In this document: positions 40,601 to 54,430 of the stretch, one piece after another
Layout: every line of letters begins with the position of its first letter
Position numbering within the stretch: the stretch's first letter is position 1
Assembly: GCF_032854445.1 (NCBI RefSeq)
Contig: NC_088295.1
Location: 25,965,385-26,029,384 of the forward strand
Direction: 5' to 3'
From: Liolophura sinensis
Taxonomy: Eukaryota > Mollusca > Polyplacophora > Chitonida > Chitonidae
Length of the DNA stretch: 64,000 nucleotides
The notes under the pieces: model-generated
The model's database searches: none
The model's input: only the letters and a program-made list of their open reading frames with translations
What the model was told of the DNA's origin: nothing
Translations under genes and position numbers: made by a program

Positions 40601-43600
40601 GTATTCAGTCATCAAGGAATTTAACAGTATGGGAAGGAACTGTTGTAACGGGTCTTCTCATGCATCATTGTTTCATCTTCATCTAACTTACAGTTACCAA
40701 ATGTACAAGTGAAATAGCTATATAAAGACATGCAGAAGTTCCTCATGTATGTATGTATATATGCTTGGGGTTTACCGTCATACTTAACACTTTTTCAGTC
40801 ACAAGACGACAAGGAGTCAGAAAGTGTGTGTACATATATTGCGTCTGACACTGAAGTATCATGCCCAAGGACACTGGACATGACACCCCACCCAGTGACA
40901 TTACCCTAATTCTTCTAATTTTGGGGACAGACAGTAGCAGTGCTGAAAGCACAACATTACATTTCTTTCCCACCTTTTTGGAAAAGTAAAGATATGAGTA
41001 CATGTACATGTATATTGTTCATAAGATGGTCTAGCCATGTGAGAAAAATGAAACCAAATATTCCTGCTACAGTCACACGTGTATTGTTTAGAAAGAGCAG
41101 ACCAGGTGTACTGACACAGGGCTAAACAGTCATCTATTCTTGCTCTAACCTCTCAGTTCTGAGTGCCAAACGAGGCAGCAGCTAGTACCATTTTTAAAGT
41201 CTTTGGCAATATCTGGGTTAGATCCCCAGGTCTCCCAATTTCGAGGCAGACACTTTAACTATTATGACACCTAGGAAAAGTACCTAATAGTATCAAGGGT
41301 ATAAACATGTTCACATCTGAGAAATTTGCATTTAGGTATGTCAGAAAAGAAGACCTAAACAGATATATGTCACGCAGTGATTTTATTCAGCTCATCATAA
41401 AAGATCACTTTCTCAGCAGATCTTCATTTGGACAATTTTATATGCCTAGATATAAAGGAAATAAAATGTTTCAAGTGTGCATGGCAGGAAAAATACTTAC
41501 AAATGTCTGTTGCATATCGCACATGTTCACCATTACAAGTAAGAATAAACTCCTGTGTCTGGGCAAACAGGGTCTCAAAGTCCGGGATATTGGGCAGGTT
41601 ATACTTCACACACCTCCAAAAAACATACAATACAGTGTAATCATCAAATACATCTACACATATATGTAGATAAAGAAGATAAAAAGCTGATCCTAAATGG
41701 ATGCTCTTGTATATTATCAGCTTAAACATTTCACTTTAGAGAGCTTCTATTCACACACATTGGTATCATCTGCTGGTGGTTGTTTAACGCTTAACTTTAA
41801 CAGCTTGGGGCATGTGGGATGAAGGTGCCAACACTAGCAGAATGTGGCCATATTGGACACATAATTACAGCTTGTAAAGTGTGGTCCTGACAGCTAAACA
41901 ACAAAGAGGCTCATTCCACATTACGTTATCAAACCTAATGAAACAATGTGAATACAGTACAACTTAAAAAGTTACAGTAGAACTGGTTCAAATCTCACTT
42001 ACGTTATCAAACCTAACGAAACAATGTGAATACAGTACAACTTAAAAAGTTACAGTAGAACTGGTTCAAATCTCACTTGAACTTCAAATTTAGAAATGAA
42101 TACATCATGCACTGATTGCTTTTTGAGCCATACAAAAATATGACTATTGAAACTACTGTTTTAAAGAAATAAAACCAGCTGTCTTCAATATGCTCTACAG
42201 TAGAAAAGTGCAAATGTCGTTTTGTCATAGGTAAATACATACAAACAGCCTTAACTTTGAACTTTCTCAAATCATCAAACTAAAATATCAGATGACTACC
42301 AGTCCACACACCATTACATTAATATATTTTTGATTCAGATTTAACATCGTACATGTACTCAAGAATCATCCACATTTACATAAAACTTTAATCTAAAGTG
42401 GAAGATTAAAGATTAACTGAATATATGATGAGAAAAAAATCTGAAACATACATGTTTGTCAAAGGCTACTATGTCTCAAATGCTAAATCTGACAATGCAA
42501 AGTAAAAGAATACAACTTACAGTATGCCCAAAACACCCAAAGAATGTTGCTGTATATCCAGTGTGCCCAGAACATTGTCTAGATGGCCAGCATTCCTGGA
42601 CAGCACTTCAGCACTCTTCCCGATAAAGTCACATAATTGTACAAAATTACCTGGAATTTGAAAGTTATACACAACACTGATTTATGTCTTATTTCCATGC
42701 AAAGATATGTGTACAAACATTTTTTACACGTTATTCTTCACATGGAATTTAATATTTTAATTCTCACTAAACAATGGACTTGCTGGTGTTGTGGTGTTTG
42801 AGTTTCAAGGTAAAAGAAATAAACAGGGATGTAACCAGAAAGGAAGGTTCACCCTACCACACACTCGAGCATAAAACAAATTTTACTGAATACACGCATT
42901 ACTCTTAAATCCATTTATATAGCTCTGCTGCTCTTTATCAAATATTGGAAAATAAATATATCAAGACATGTTACTGATACTCTTTTATCGTGGCCCTGGA
43001 AGCAATTCCACCTGATACTGCACCACCTATTACAGAGCATATATCAGTGCACTGGTGAAGAACCAGATGGGTACATGTATAAACGTCCATTATACCATGA
43101 CACATTATATATTTTTGAATACCATGAATGTGCTCTTTTTTAATCTGTTGGCTTGAAAAATGTCCACAGAGCACTTTTTCTGTTACAGTCACTTGTATCT
43201 ATGTTTGAGGTTTTCACAATTTTTCAGGCGTACGATAACAAGCAGTAAGTAGATGTGTGAATATATACTGTGTCTTCTTCTGACCGGATGAGTCCATGCT
43301 GCCAGAGTCCTGTAGCCACTGAGATATCATGCCAAAAATGCCAGACGTGACACCTAACCCTGTAAAAGCGCACTGGCTGACACAGGGCCAATTAGTCCTG
43401 TTCTCTCATCTAACTTCTCAGTGCTGAGTGACAGGTGAGGAACCAACAAGTACCATTTATAAAGTCTTTGGAATGACCCAATCCGGGTTTGATTCTGGGT
43501 CTCAAGGTGGACACTCCAACCATTAGTCACTTGTAGACAGTCAAACCCTGTCAAAAGCCCATCTTCATATTCTGGTCATACCTTTCATTAGACTGGCCCC

Positions 43601-45208
43601 CCCAAAAAGGGTACTCTAACCTTTTGATTTTGTGAAGCCATGTTTACATGATGCGACTTGCTGAATGCCGCAATAGCACGAAATACCACATGTTCTATTT
43701 TTATATCGCTTGTCAAATTTAATGAGTGGATTTGACAATTACATCGTGTGAACTAACTTGGCATAATCAACACTTTCTCTCTTGAACAACCGTTATGTAC
43801 CTTGCTAGCCTTGCACTAAGTTCCGGTATGAAACAGATGCCTTCGGTGTAGACCAAACATTAGGGCTTACGTTCTAAAAGTTAGAAAAATATTCCTGCAG
43901 GACAACACAGGTAGGTCTGCCCAAAACGACATGTTGAGTTCGAATTGATGAGCTAGGCCCATCTCGTCCGATGTTGCTCTGACATTAGGTTTGGCAAAAT
44001 TTATTCCCCCATGGATTGTCCAAAACCAACGTCAGAGCACATTCCATTTAAAAGCCTGATGCACTTGGCTTGTGTCATGGCGTTTGAGACAAAAACTATC
44101 TATCAAATATGTGTTCACAGCCTTAAGTTTGCAGACAACTTGTGTTCCTTATATTTTCGTCTGTCAATATATTGTAAGAACAACATCGATCTGTTATTTC
44201 CTAGGCTGCATGGGAATGAGATTCCTTGGTGATGCTCAAAGCGAACGACTGTATACTGACAGCCTCAACAGTAACAGGTTTTTAAATGGAGTGCGATTTG
44301 ACGTTGGTTGGGGGCCGATGTGGCCGACCTAAATTTTGCCAACACCAATGATGAAAATTAGATGATTAGTACCTCTGGAAGCACTTTTCATCATGGTACG
44401 ATTAGACAAGGCCCTAAGTATAAAGGGCTAAGTTAATGACACAATTATGTTAGCTTTCACACATTTTAAATGTGAAAGGATACTTTATTGGATTATCAGT
44501 ATGAAATTTCGTGTGATCGGAAGGGGAGATATTAAGACATATATCTGATCAGCTAGATGTAAGTGGAGTGGTGTTTCGGGCCAGTTTCCCACCATTTCGA
44601 CAACTTGTTCTTCTCTGATTGTAGGTTGAGCAGCCATGAATATGGCATGTCCAAAGATTCCTCAACCAACAGTCAGTGGACTCGAACTAATAATAAGCCC
44701 AATCGGCATTGCAGACATTGGCGAGACAGGTGGAGGCTCTTGCAAACTAACATAGATAAAATATATTATTCATCCACATGTCTCGCCGATGTCTGCGTGA
44801 ACTCGCGAGATACCTGAAACACCGACTGGGCTTATTGACTAGCCACATCAAGATCACAGGAGCCATAATCTACTAAAACTGTACGCAGGTCTTTCAGCGC
44901 ATACTACATAGTATATGTTGAGAGAAACCTAAGTGGCTTTCCAATAGATAAGAGCTTCTGTGACTTCTGTGATCATGAAGGGCATTTTGTTTGCCCATCT
45001 TGTACCACTGGGTGTCCAGTTTCCGTAACAATGTCATTGTCGTTCTCAGTCAAACTCATTGTGATTTTACCAACAACTGTTTCCAACAACAACCCATAAA
45101 GAACTCATTTCCCTCCTTTCATTCAAAATGTGTTTGTGTAGGCCTACACATACCTTGCGTTGACAAATTTCGCACGTTCATCACATACTGTTCCAGTGTA
45201 CCCGCCAT
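37626..45208 (-). CDS. COPS3: COP9 signalosome subunit 3, N-terminal half (seven exons)
   Basis: COPS3 is a scaffold subunit of the COP9 signalosome, which removes NEDD8 from cullin-RING ubiquitin ligases. Exons (complement): 45154-45208, 42521-42650, 41501-41613, 40338-40387, 38977-39069, 38522-38596, 37626-37730. All junctions are GT-AG and the phases agree. They total 621 nt = 207 residues, matching about the first half of the roughly 423-residue animal protein. Diagnostic stretches are [63 protein letters not shown] and [20 protein letters not shown]. This is the helical-repeat region; the PCI domain exons were not recognised between here and base 1. The start ATG sits in AAAAATGGCGGG. 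The gene diverges from NT5M. Confidence 0.96.
37893..38035 (-). mobile_element. degraded SINE relic in COPS3 intron 6
   Basis: The left end 'gattggtgtttaacgccacattcaag' (split here as two parts of the tail box) matches the complement of the family A tail. The rest has diverged. Confidence 0.5.
40741..41278 (-). mobile_element. SINE family C copy interrupted by about 200 bp
   Basis: The tail 'gcttggggtttaccgtcata' and the body up to 'cccacccagtgacatta' are at the left. The body resumes at about 41109 with 'tactgacacagggctaaac' and runs to 'ggttagatccccaggtctcc' (B-box-like, reverse). The roughly 200 bases between 40908 and 41108 are extra compared with the copy at 43255-43535. It lies in COPS3 intron 3. 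Confidence 0.65.
41921..42076. repeat. 78-bp tandem duplication
   Basis: Two adjacent copies (41921-41998 and 41999-42076) differ at a single base (aacctaaTg / aacctaaCg). They lie in COPS3 intron 2. Confidence 0.97.
43255..43535 (-). mobile_element. SINE family C copy in COPS3 intron 1
   Basis: The reverse orientation is shown by a tRNA-like head at the right ('gggtttgattctgggtctc', 'ggtggacactccaaccatta'). The body is shared with 655-905 and 40741-41278. Confidence 0.7.
43990..44342. mobile_element. possible MITE with imperfect terminal inverted repeats
   Basis: The left arm begins TTTGGCAAAATTTA and later has AACCAACGTC. The right arm has GACGTTGGTT and ends TAAATTTTGCC, the same two blocks inverted and in reverse order. 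The interior has no gene. A target duplication was not found. Confidence 0.45.
44571..44836. repeat. foldback (inverted repeat) element
   Basis: Inner arms pair AATAAGCCCAATCGG (44692-44706) with CCGACTGGGCTTATT (44822-44836), and GCAGACATTGGCGAGACA with TGTCTCGCCGATGTCTGC. A further outer block, GGTGTTTCGGG near 44573, pairs with CCTGAAACACC near 44813. It is a non-autonomous DNA element or a secondary foldback in COPS3 intron 1. Confidence 0.6.
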
Positions 45209-45878
45209 TTTTGTCAGACGTCACTGTCAATGTTTATACCGAAATATTTTTCAGCAGCCATTTACTAATGGTTATCTAATGCTTTTAATGAACTGTTTAA
45301 AGAAACCGTTCGATACTTTTTCCAAGATATTTGTTGATATCGTATGTCATTTTCCCGATGTGCCTATTGTTATTATTGATGTGCGCGATAAAAAATCGCT
45401 GTGTGAAAATTACCCTATCCCGTTAAAATGACAATTCTATCTTCTTGAAGAAACGATGTAAATTTCAGAACACAAAACCGTTATTTGTTTTTAGAATGGT
45501 CTCGCCAGTCGAAGGGTGTCAGTTTTCTAACGCTTATACGGTTCTTGTTAATATGTGCGGTTTTATGCAGTCCAGATCACAGAACTTGTTGGTTTCACCA
45601 TGACAGGCGTGATTTTGACAGCTCGGTGGACGTCACATCTGAAAGTTCCGTAGGGCTTAATTAAATGAAAGTTACAGTTTTGAGGGAGGGTAGCAACGAA
45701 GAACCGAAGGATGTAATTGCAATGTGATTGTACAATCAGTGGCTGATTTGAATTTGATGGCTCCAAACCTCAGCCGAATGGCACATATACTTTGTTGTAC
45801 GACAACTTGTCCTAGGGAAATTTGTGTGAACTGAATATGTACAGCTGCTTCCAGGTTTGACCATCGTCCTCCGCGTCA
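45209..45878. promoter_or_regulatory. bidirectional promoter interval COPS3 / NT5M
   Basis: About 670 bases separate the two divergent start codons. Two GACGTCAC (CRE-like) sites occur, at 45218-45225 next to the COPS3 start and 45629-45636 in the middle. The COPS3 start overlaps an AAAATGGCGG box (YY1-like). No TATA box is evident near either start. Transcription start sites cannot be placed from sequence alone. Confidence 0.6.
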
Positions 45879-49053
<3,175 letters not shown>

Positions 49054-49056
49054 CAC

Positions 49057-49465
49057 AGGCCATTCTTAGAGTATAATCCTTGATGTAGGCCATTTTAGTA
49101 TAAATCCTAGAAACAGTTTATCACAGGCCATTTTTAGAGTATATACATTATATCCATCGGATATGTTCCATTTTTAGAGTGTAATCCTTCATATGCACTC
49201 TGACGTGAGCCATTTTAGTGTACATAAATTCAGTCTGTCAGGTAAGGTTCCATTTTTAGAGTTAAATCCTGCACTTTGCCATGAGCCATTTTTAGCACTT
49301 ATTTACAAAATCCTACAATGTACACATGTAGCCAATCAAGTACATGGATGGTTCACTTTTGGAGAGCATTCTTGAACATAATGTATCTGACAGAGGTACA
49401 TGTAGTGTTTAGACTACAATCTGTCGCCTGTGCTGTACAGTGATACAGTGACATCGGCCATTTTG
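49057..49465 (+). repeat. degenerate repeats in the NT5M 3' flank/UTR
   Basis: About eight copies of 'ggccatttttagagt' plus 'ataatcct' are spaced 35-60 bases apart, directly after the stop codon. They probably lie in the 3' untranslated region. Confidence 0.65.
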
Positions 49466-49950
49466 TAGAGAATAATCCTACAAGGACAGCGCATGCATTT
49501 TCCAGTTGTATATATAAATTACTGTTTATTGTTTAAAGTTCTTATTTGATGGTGCCTTGGAATGTTATACACTTTTTTAGGCCAGTAACTTCAACAAAAT
49601 AGGGTTAATTTGGCAAGGTTCCAATGTTGAATCACCTATCATTTTCATGTTACACTTTCCTTGTATAGAGGATAAAATTACATTTTAAAACTAAGTGGGT
49701 CATATTGCCTGCAAATGTAAGTTTATTTAGGAGTGAATAACAGTGTGATATATTTATAAAAGGCAGGGATTTCATGTGATTACAAATTAAGTGATTAACA
49801 TGTGTATTTGATTTAATATATGCCTCCTGGGCAGCACTATTTGTTTGTATCTTGTTAAGAAGAAGTAATAATTGACTGACAAGTTTTGTGTACTTTTCTA
49901 TATATACATATATGTAGGAACATTTATTTGGTTTGTCTTGCTCAAAATTA
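49466..49950. other. AT-rich downstream flank of NT5M
   Basis: No exon, SINE or repeat was recognised here. It probably holds the end of the NT5M transcript, but the poly(A) site could not be fixed. Confidence 0.35.
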
Positions 49951-50560
49951 TTAGTGGTTCAAGTCATTCAGGCTTGAATCTTTATTGTTTTTGTTGGGAT
50001 TATTATCCAATTTTGTGGAACATAAAATGGCTCATAATTGAAACTTAAGTGTGTTTTAGGAAAGCATCTGAAATGTGCTTTTTTCATATTTTGGAATCAT
50101 TTGGTCAAGTGACTTGGCGGCCATATTGGATTTTGTGCCAAACCTCAAAAAATCATCTTCTCCAGAACAGCTGATGCAATTGATCTGAAATTTTAACTGC
50201 AGTGCACATAGCCTAGGTACATGCAGGGTGTGATTGTGTACTTTCTGTGTTGAAAATTGTAAAAGTTCGCTATTGGGTGAAAATGTCATGTGACCAAAAA
50301 ATTGTGTTTTTGCTATTAAGTTCAACACTTCCACAGATGATGTCCGATACATTGTTCTATTTGATGCAGTTTTGGACACTGATTCCGAAAATGTAATTTT
50401 TGCAAAACCAGAAGTGATGTCATCAAAAGCTGTAGCGAGTATATCTCCTGAACCAAAGACAACAGAATCTTAAGGCCTAACATCATCCACAGGCAAGGAG
50501 ACAAATTTTGCATAACCGTAGGGGACGTCAGCAAACCATATACATGTACCATATGTATGG
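49951..50560. repeat. hairpin-capped repeat, inverted truncated copy
   Basis: It opens with the terminal hairpin in reverse (arms GGTTCAAGTC and GGCTTGAATC), then 'gtttttgttgggattatta'. It then holds reverse homology to the second half of the 32-36 kb units, including 'caagtgacttggcggccata' and 'gaagtgatgtcatcaaaa'. It lies about 900 bp downstream of NT5M. Confidence 0.75.
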
Positions 50561-51166
50561 TGAAAGTCTTTGGCTGGTGTCAAAAAAAACACAAGACATG
50601 CTCGCTTTCTAATCATGTCCAAAGGCAGATTTACCACATTTGGCACATTTACATGTGCATCCTATATAGTGTAATACAATGTATGAATAGGTATGAACAG
50701 TGTACACTTACACTTTCTAATTAAGTTAGTTATGTATCAGTGCATAGAGACACAATACAATTCACTGGAAGTGATGCCGCATAGTTCAGAAACACCAGCT
50801 TGAACCCTGACATTGCTGTTTTGGCATGTAAGATGAAGCCACACTGTGGAGTGAGATTTGCACCTTACCAGATAGACTCTCGCTCTGATCATGTCGAAGG
50901 CAGTTAACGTTGGGATAGGGAATTCAGCACAACATAAACACGATCCCAGGGAAGTCAACACTGACCTCAGCCCACACCTCAGGGCCATGAGGAAACCACA
51001 GAACTAGCACTCTTGACTTAAGGCATGACAGAAATCACAATGCTCACAGCAAATAAATTAATGATTTACAATCAGATTTATGGGCGGATGAAACTGGAGT
51101 GCCTAGAGTAGATCAGTGACCTCAGTTACCTGACAAATCTTTCAACTTAAAGGAAACAAAACACAA

Positions 51167-51418
51167 ATGGGGCCCTCTGTTGCCACAGTGGTTAGCATGC
51201 CAGTGTGGCATGAAGACCCAGGAGCCTCGCACCAATGTGGTCATTGTGAGTTCAAGTCCAACTCTCTGGCTTTACATGGAAAGGTCTGCAGCAACCTGTT
51301 GATGGCTGTGAGTGTCTTTCAGGCTCTGCCTGGTTTCCTTGGCTTCCACCATAATACTGTATAAGTGAATTTTTGTTTACTTCAGCGTAAAACACCAATC
51401 AAATAAATAAGTAAACAA
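51167..51418 (+). mobile_element. full-length but diverged SINE, family A
   Basis: The tRNA-like head has 'gtggttagcatgccagtgtg' and 'gtgagttcaagtccaac', followed by the body, a shortened tail box and 'aaataaataagtaaac'. Confidence 0.8.
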
Positions 51419-51419
51419 A

Positions 51420-54400
51420 ACACAAAAATGTGAAGTATGTCAGATTTTCTTAACCCAGTAAAATGCATGTGAAACTTTGGATTCGACAGTGGTCTTTTTG
51501 GACCATAATGGGATCACTGATGCCACATCAGGTTTTTGCCAATTAACATACATAGGCTGCTGGATTTCATCATTATACAAGCATATAGATATAGATCGAT
51601 GAATGTGTTCACTGAATAGATCTTGAAATATTTCAAGCAAAAAATATGGATGTGACGTCGGTAATACCTTCTGGGTCAATACAAACCATAGTAGAATCTG
51701 ACCTTGGGATCAAGAAGCCATCTTAGACTTAAGCCAAAATTTCAAATGATTTTAAAATTGTTATTTCTTAATTAACAAGGTCAAAATACTGCTTGACAGT
51801 GAAAATTCTGGACAAATTATTGTAAAACAAATTTCAGCTAAAATAACAGTACCAAGTTTAATTATTGCAATTTTGACAAGTGTAAGTTCACTTCGTAATC
51901 CTGGGGCCTGATAATTTAAAACCCATTTAACTTGGATGGAAAAATCCTAAAAAAAATGTGCAACAGACTATTTTCCCTAACAGTTTAATTGTCTTTCTTG
52001 TGATACATACTTCATGTCATTGTTTTCTTTGCGTTTAGTCATAGACATGTTCTACAATGTACTTGCAGTTATTCCCCCTCCATTCCTCAAAGTGGAATCT
52101 CATGTTAGAAATGGGCCACAAAACTCTGTTCACCAGTGGGCTCTACACAGTTTCCTCCCACCTGCTGCTGTTGTAGAACAGAAACATTCTTGAGTAGGAC
52201 ATAAACCACCAATCAAAAAATCAAATCTGTGCTGAAGAATAACCCCCAAATCAGTCACCAGTATATGAATGTCCCTAAATACATATTAAATATAAAGTTC
52301 AAACTTCTCAATCAAATTATGTATACATTTAGATTGTACTTCACACTTTTGTCATATACATGAACAGCAACATTTGCAAGCCTATAAAACTGCTGACGGA
52401 TAAAAATATTATTTAATTTGCTCATCACAGTATAAGTAATTTTATTGGGTGAAAATCTTAAATACATAATTTACATTATATACTTTATGCGGTATATACA
52501 TGAGTACATCATTATTGATTGATTTTTTGTCATGTTTATTGATCCTTTGTTGTTTAATGAATCTTGAGAGTACTCAAGAATGTATCACTTAGTGTAAAAA
52601 AAAAAAAAGCTCTTCTTTTCACCCAGCTTGATGGGAGAAGTAGACCTATACAAGAGTGGCCATATAATGGATAATGGTGACAAAGTTGTATGTGTGTGGT
52701 GTCTGTAGTGTTGTCATTCGCTACTATTTTCCAAGTTTGAAGGTTCGGGGTCACAGTATTCTGAAGTTGCCTTTGCACAACAGAATGCCAAATAGTGCAA
52801 GTCTCTATTTGTCAATAAATTTTAGCCTTGTGATGTAACTTTCGATGTGTGGAAAATTAACAAAAAACTTCTCTGAACCTATTGTATATAAGGTGTATGT
52901 AGTGTTCTACATGTTCCTTTCCAGTGTTCATACAGATATATGTAGCATGAACAGCTGAAAATACAACTTAAAATCTCTGCCACACAAACAATCAGTGAGC
53001 CTTCCGTGTAAACACAAAATTATGCACTTATTGTTGACCTTAATTACACACTGTACAAAGCACTATAAGTTAGCCACTAATTGATATGAGAAATTCAAAC
53101 AAGAGTTCAGGCGAACACAACATACGCCCCAACAAATGCATTCGTTCGAAATATATAAAAGAATACCAGCAGCACTATGGTGAGTATAACCCCTGAGGGT
53201 AATCTTCATGGGTGTTGATGATAGGTGTGTTGTTACCATAACAAATGCGTAAGTGGACAAATGTGTCCGCCAAAAATGAAACTTTATGCAGAAAACAAAA
53301 AATTGGAGTTGTAGCCCAGACATGAACTCATATCTATTTGTATAGTATACATAAGGAAATGGCAATCTGGTAACCATGACAGCTGGCGAAATGGACAAAT
53401 GTGAGTCACAACATATCATCTGTGGATGTATGTATCCACCAAAAATTAAAACTGTATGTAAAAAAACAACTGGACATAAAGCCCATACATGAATACAGAC
53501 GAACAAAATCACTATAACAAAATGCATGCTACACCTAACAGCACGGGTGTATGAAAAGTTTAAACAAGGTTTATGTGCAGTATTATTGTCAGCAGCATGG
53601 TGTAACTACATTATACTCTCTTTCACCAAAGGAAGACCATACATAAAACTATTTTCAACAATTGTTAATAATCGGTGAATAAAATGCATGTACAAAAATA
53701 ATATGACTGACAAGAAGTTCCTTAATGTCATTATTAACAAATCCATTGGTATCAAATAATTAACCAAAAAAAAAAAAGCATCAATATTTGCAAAAATACA
53801 CACCACCAATGGAGGCCCCTCTTGGAGGGGGGGGGGGGGGCACAGGCTCCAATTTCGTATCTACAATATGCCATTTGACAGATGATTTCTTTAATATTTC
53901 TGATAGCATTTTGCAATCAGGCTGACAGTTTGTATGAACCACCTAGAAATCTGACATTTTGTCAAAATTTATAAAAAACACACCACCTGAAGATAACTTA
54001 GCCATGATGCACAATTTCACAAAGTTTTCAATTTGTTATTAAAATGTTTATATTCTACCACAGATCATAAGTGTATAGATGAACAAAGAAGAATTAAAAA
54101 AATACTAATTATACCGGCTGCCAAAAGAGGTGGTTCAAAACTACAAACAACCATTCAGTAGCCTGATGAATGTCCCAAAGAAAGAAGACCTTTCTTATGT
54201 TAGAAAGGACACCTGTATTACTTCACTCAAAACAATACATGCACATATCGAAGCCTTGCGAATTTCTAACAATAATTTCTTGGGAACAAATCTGCCCATT
54301 TTATATGTTGATGAAGATATCTCTCAATACGTTTTGCAAACTGAATGTGCCAGTATACTGTCAATCAACACATCCCTCTTACCAAATGCTTCGGTGTTTA

Positions 54401-54430
54401 AGATATGCATGTATTCTACATGTATCGGTA
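51420..54430. other. region without a recognised gene
   Basis: Holds a degraded SINE (about 52072-52228, plus), a possible reverse SINE piece near 52530-52650 and a 14-base G run (53827-53840). It lies downstream of the convergent ends of NT5M and OGFOD3; the frame at 53063-53527 (-) has no domain. Confidence 0.45.
52072..52228 (+). mobile_element. degraded SINE, family A
   Basis: Recognised by 'gtttcctcccacctgctgct', 'acattcttgagtaggacata' and 'ccaccaatcaaa' in the order of the family tail. Confidence 0.5.
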
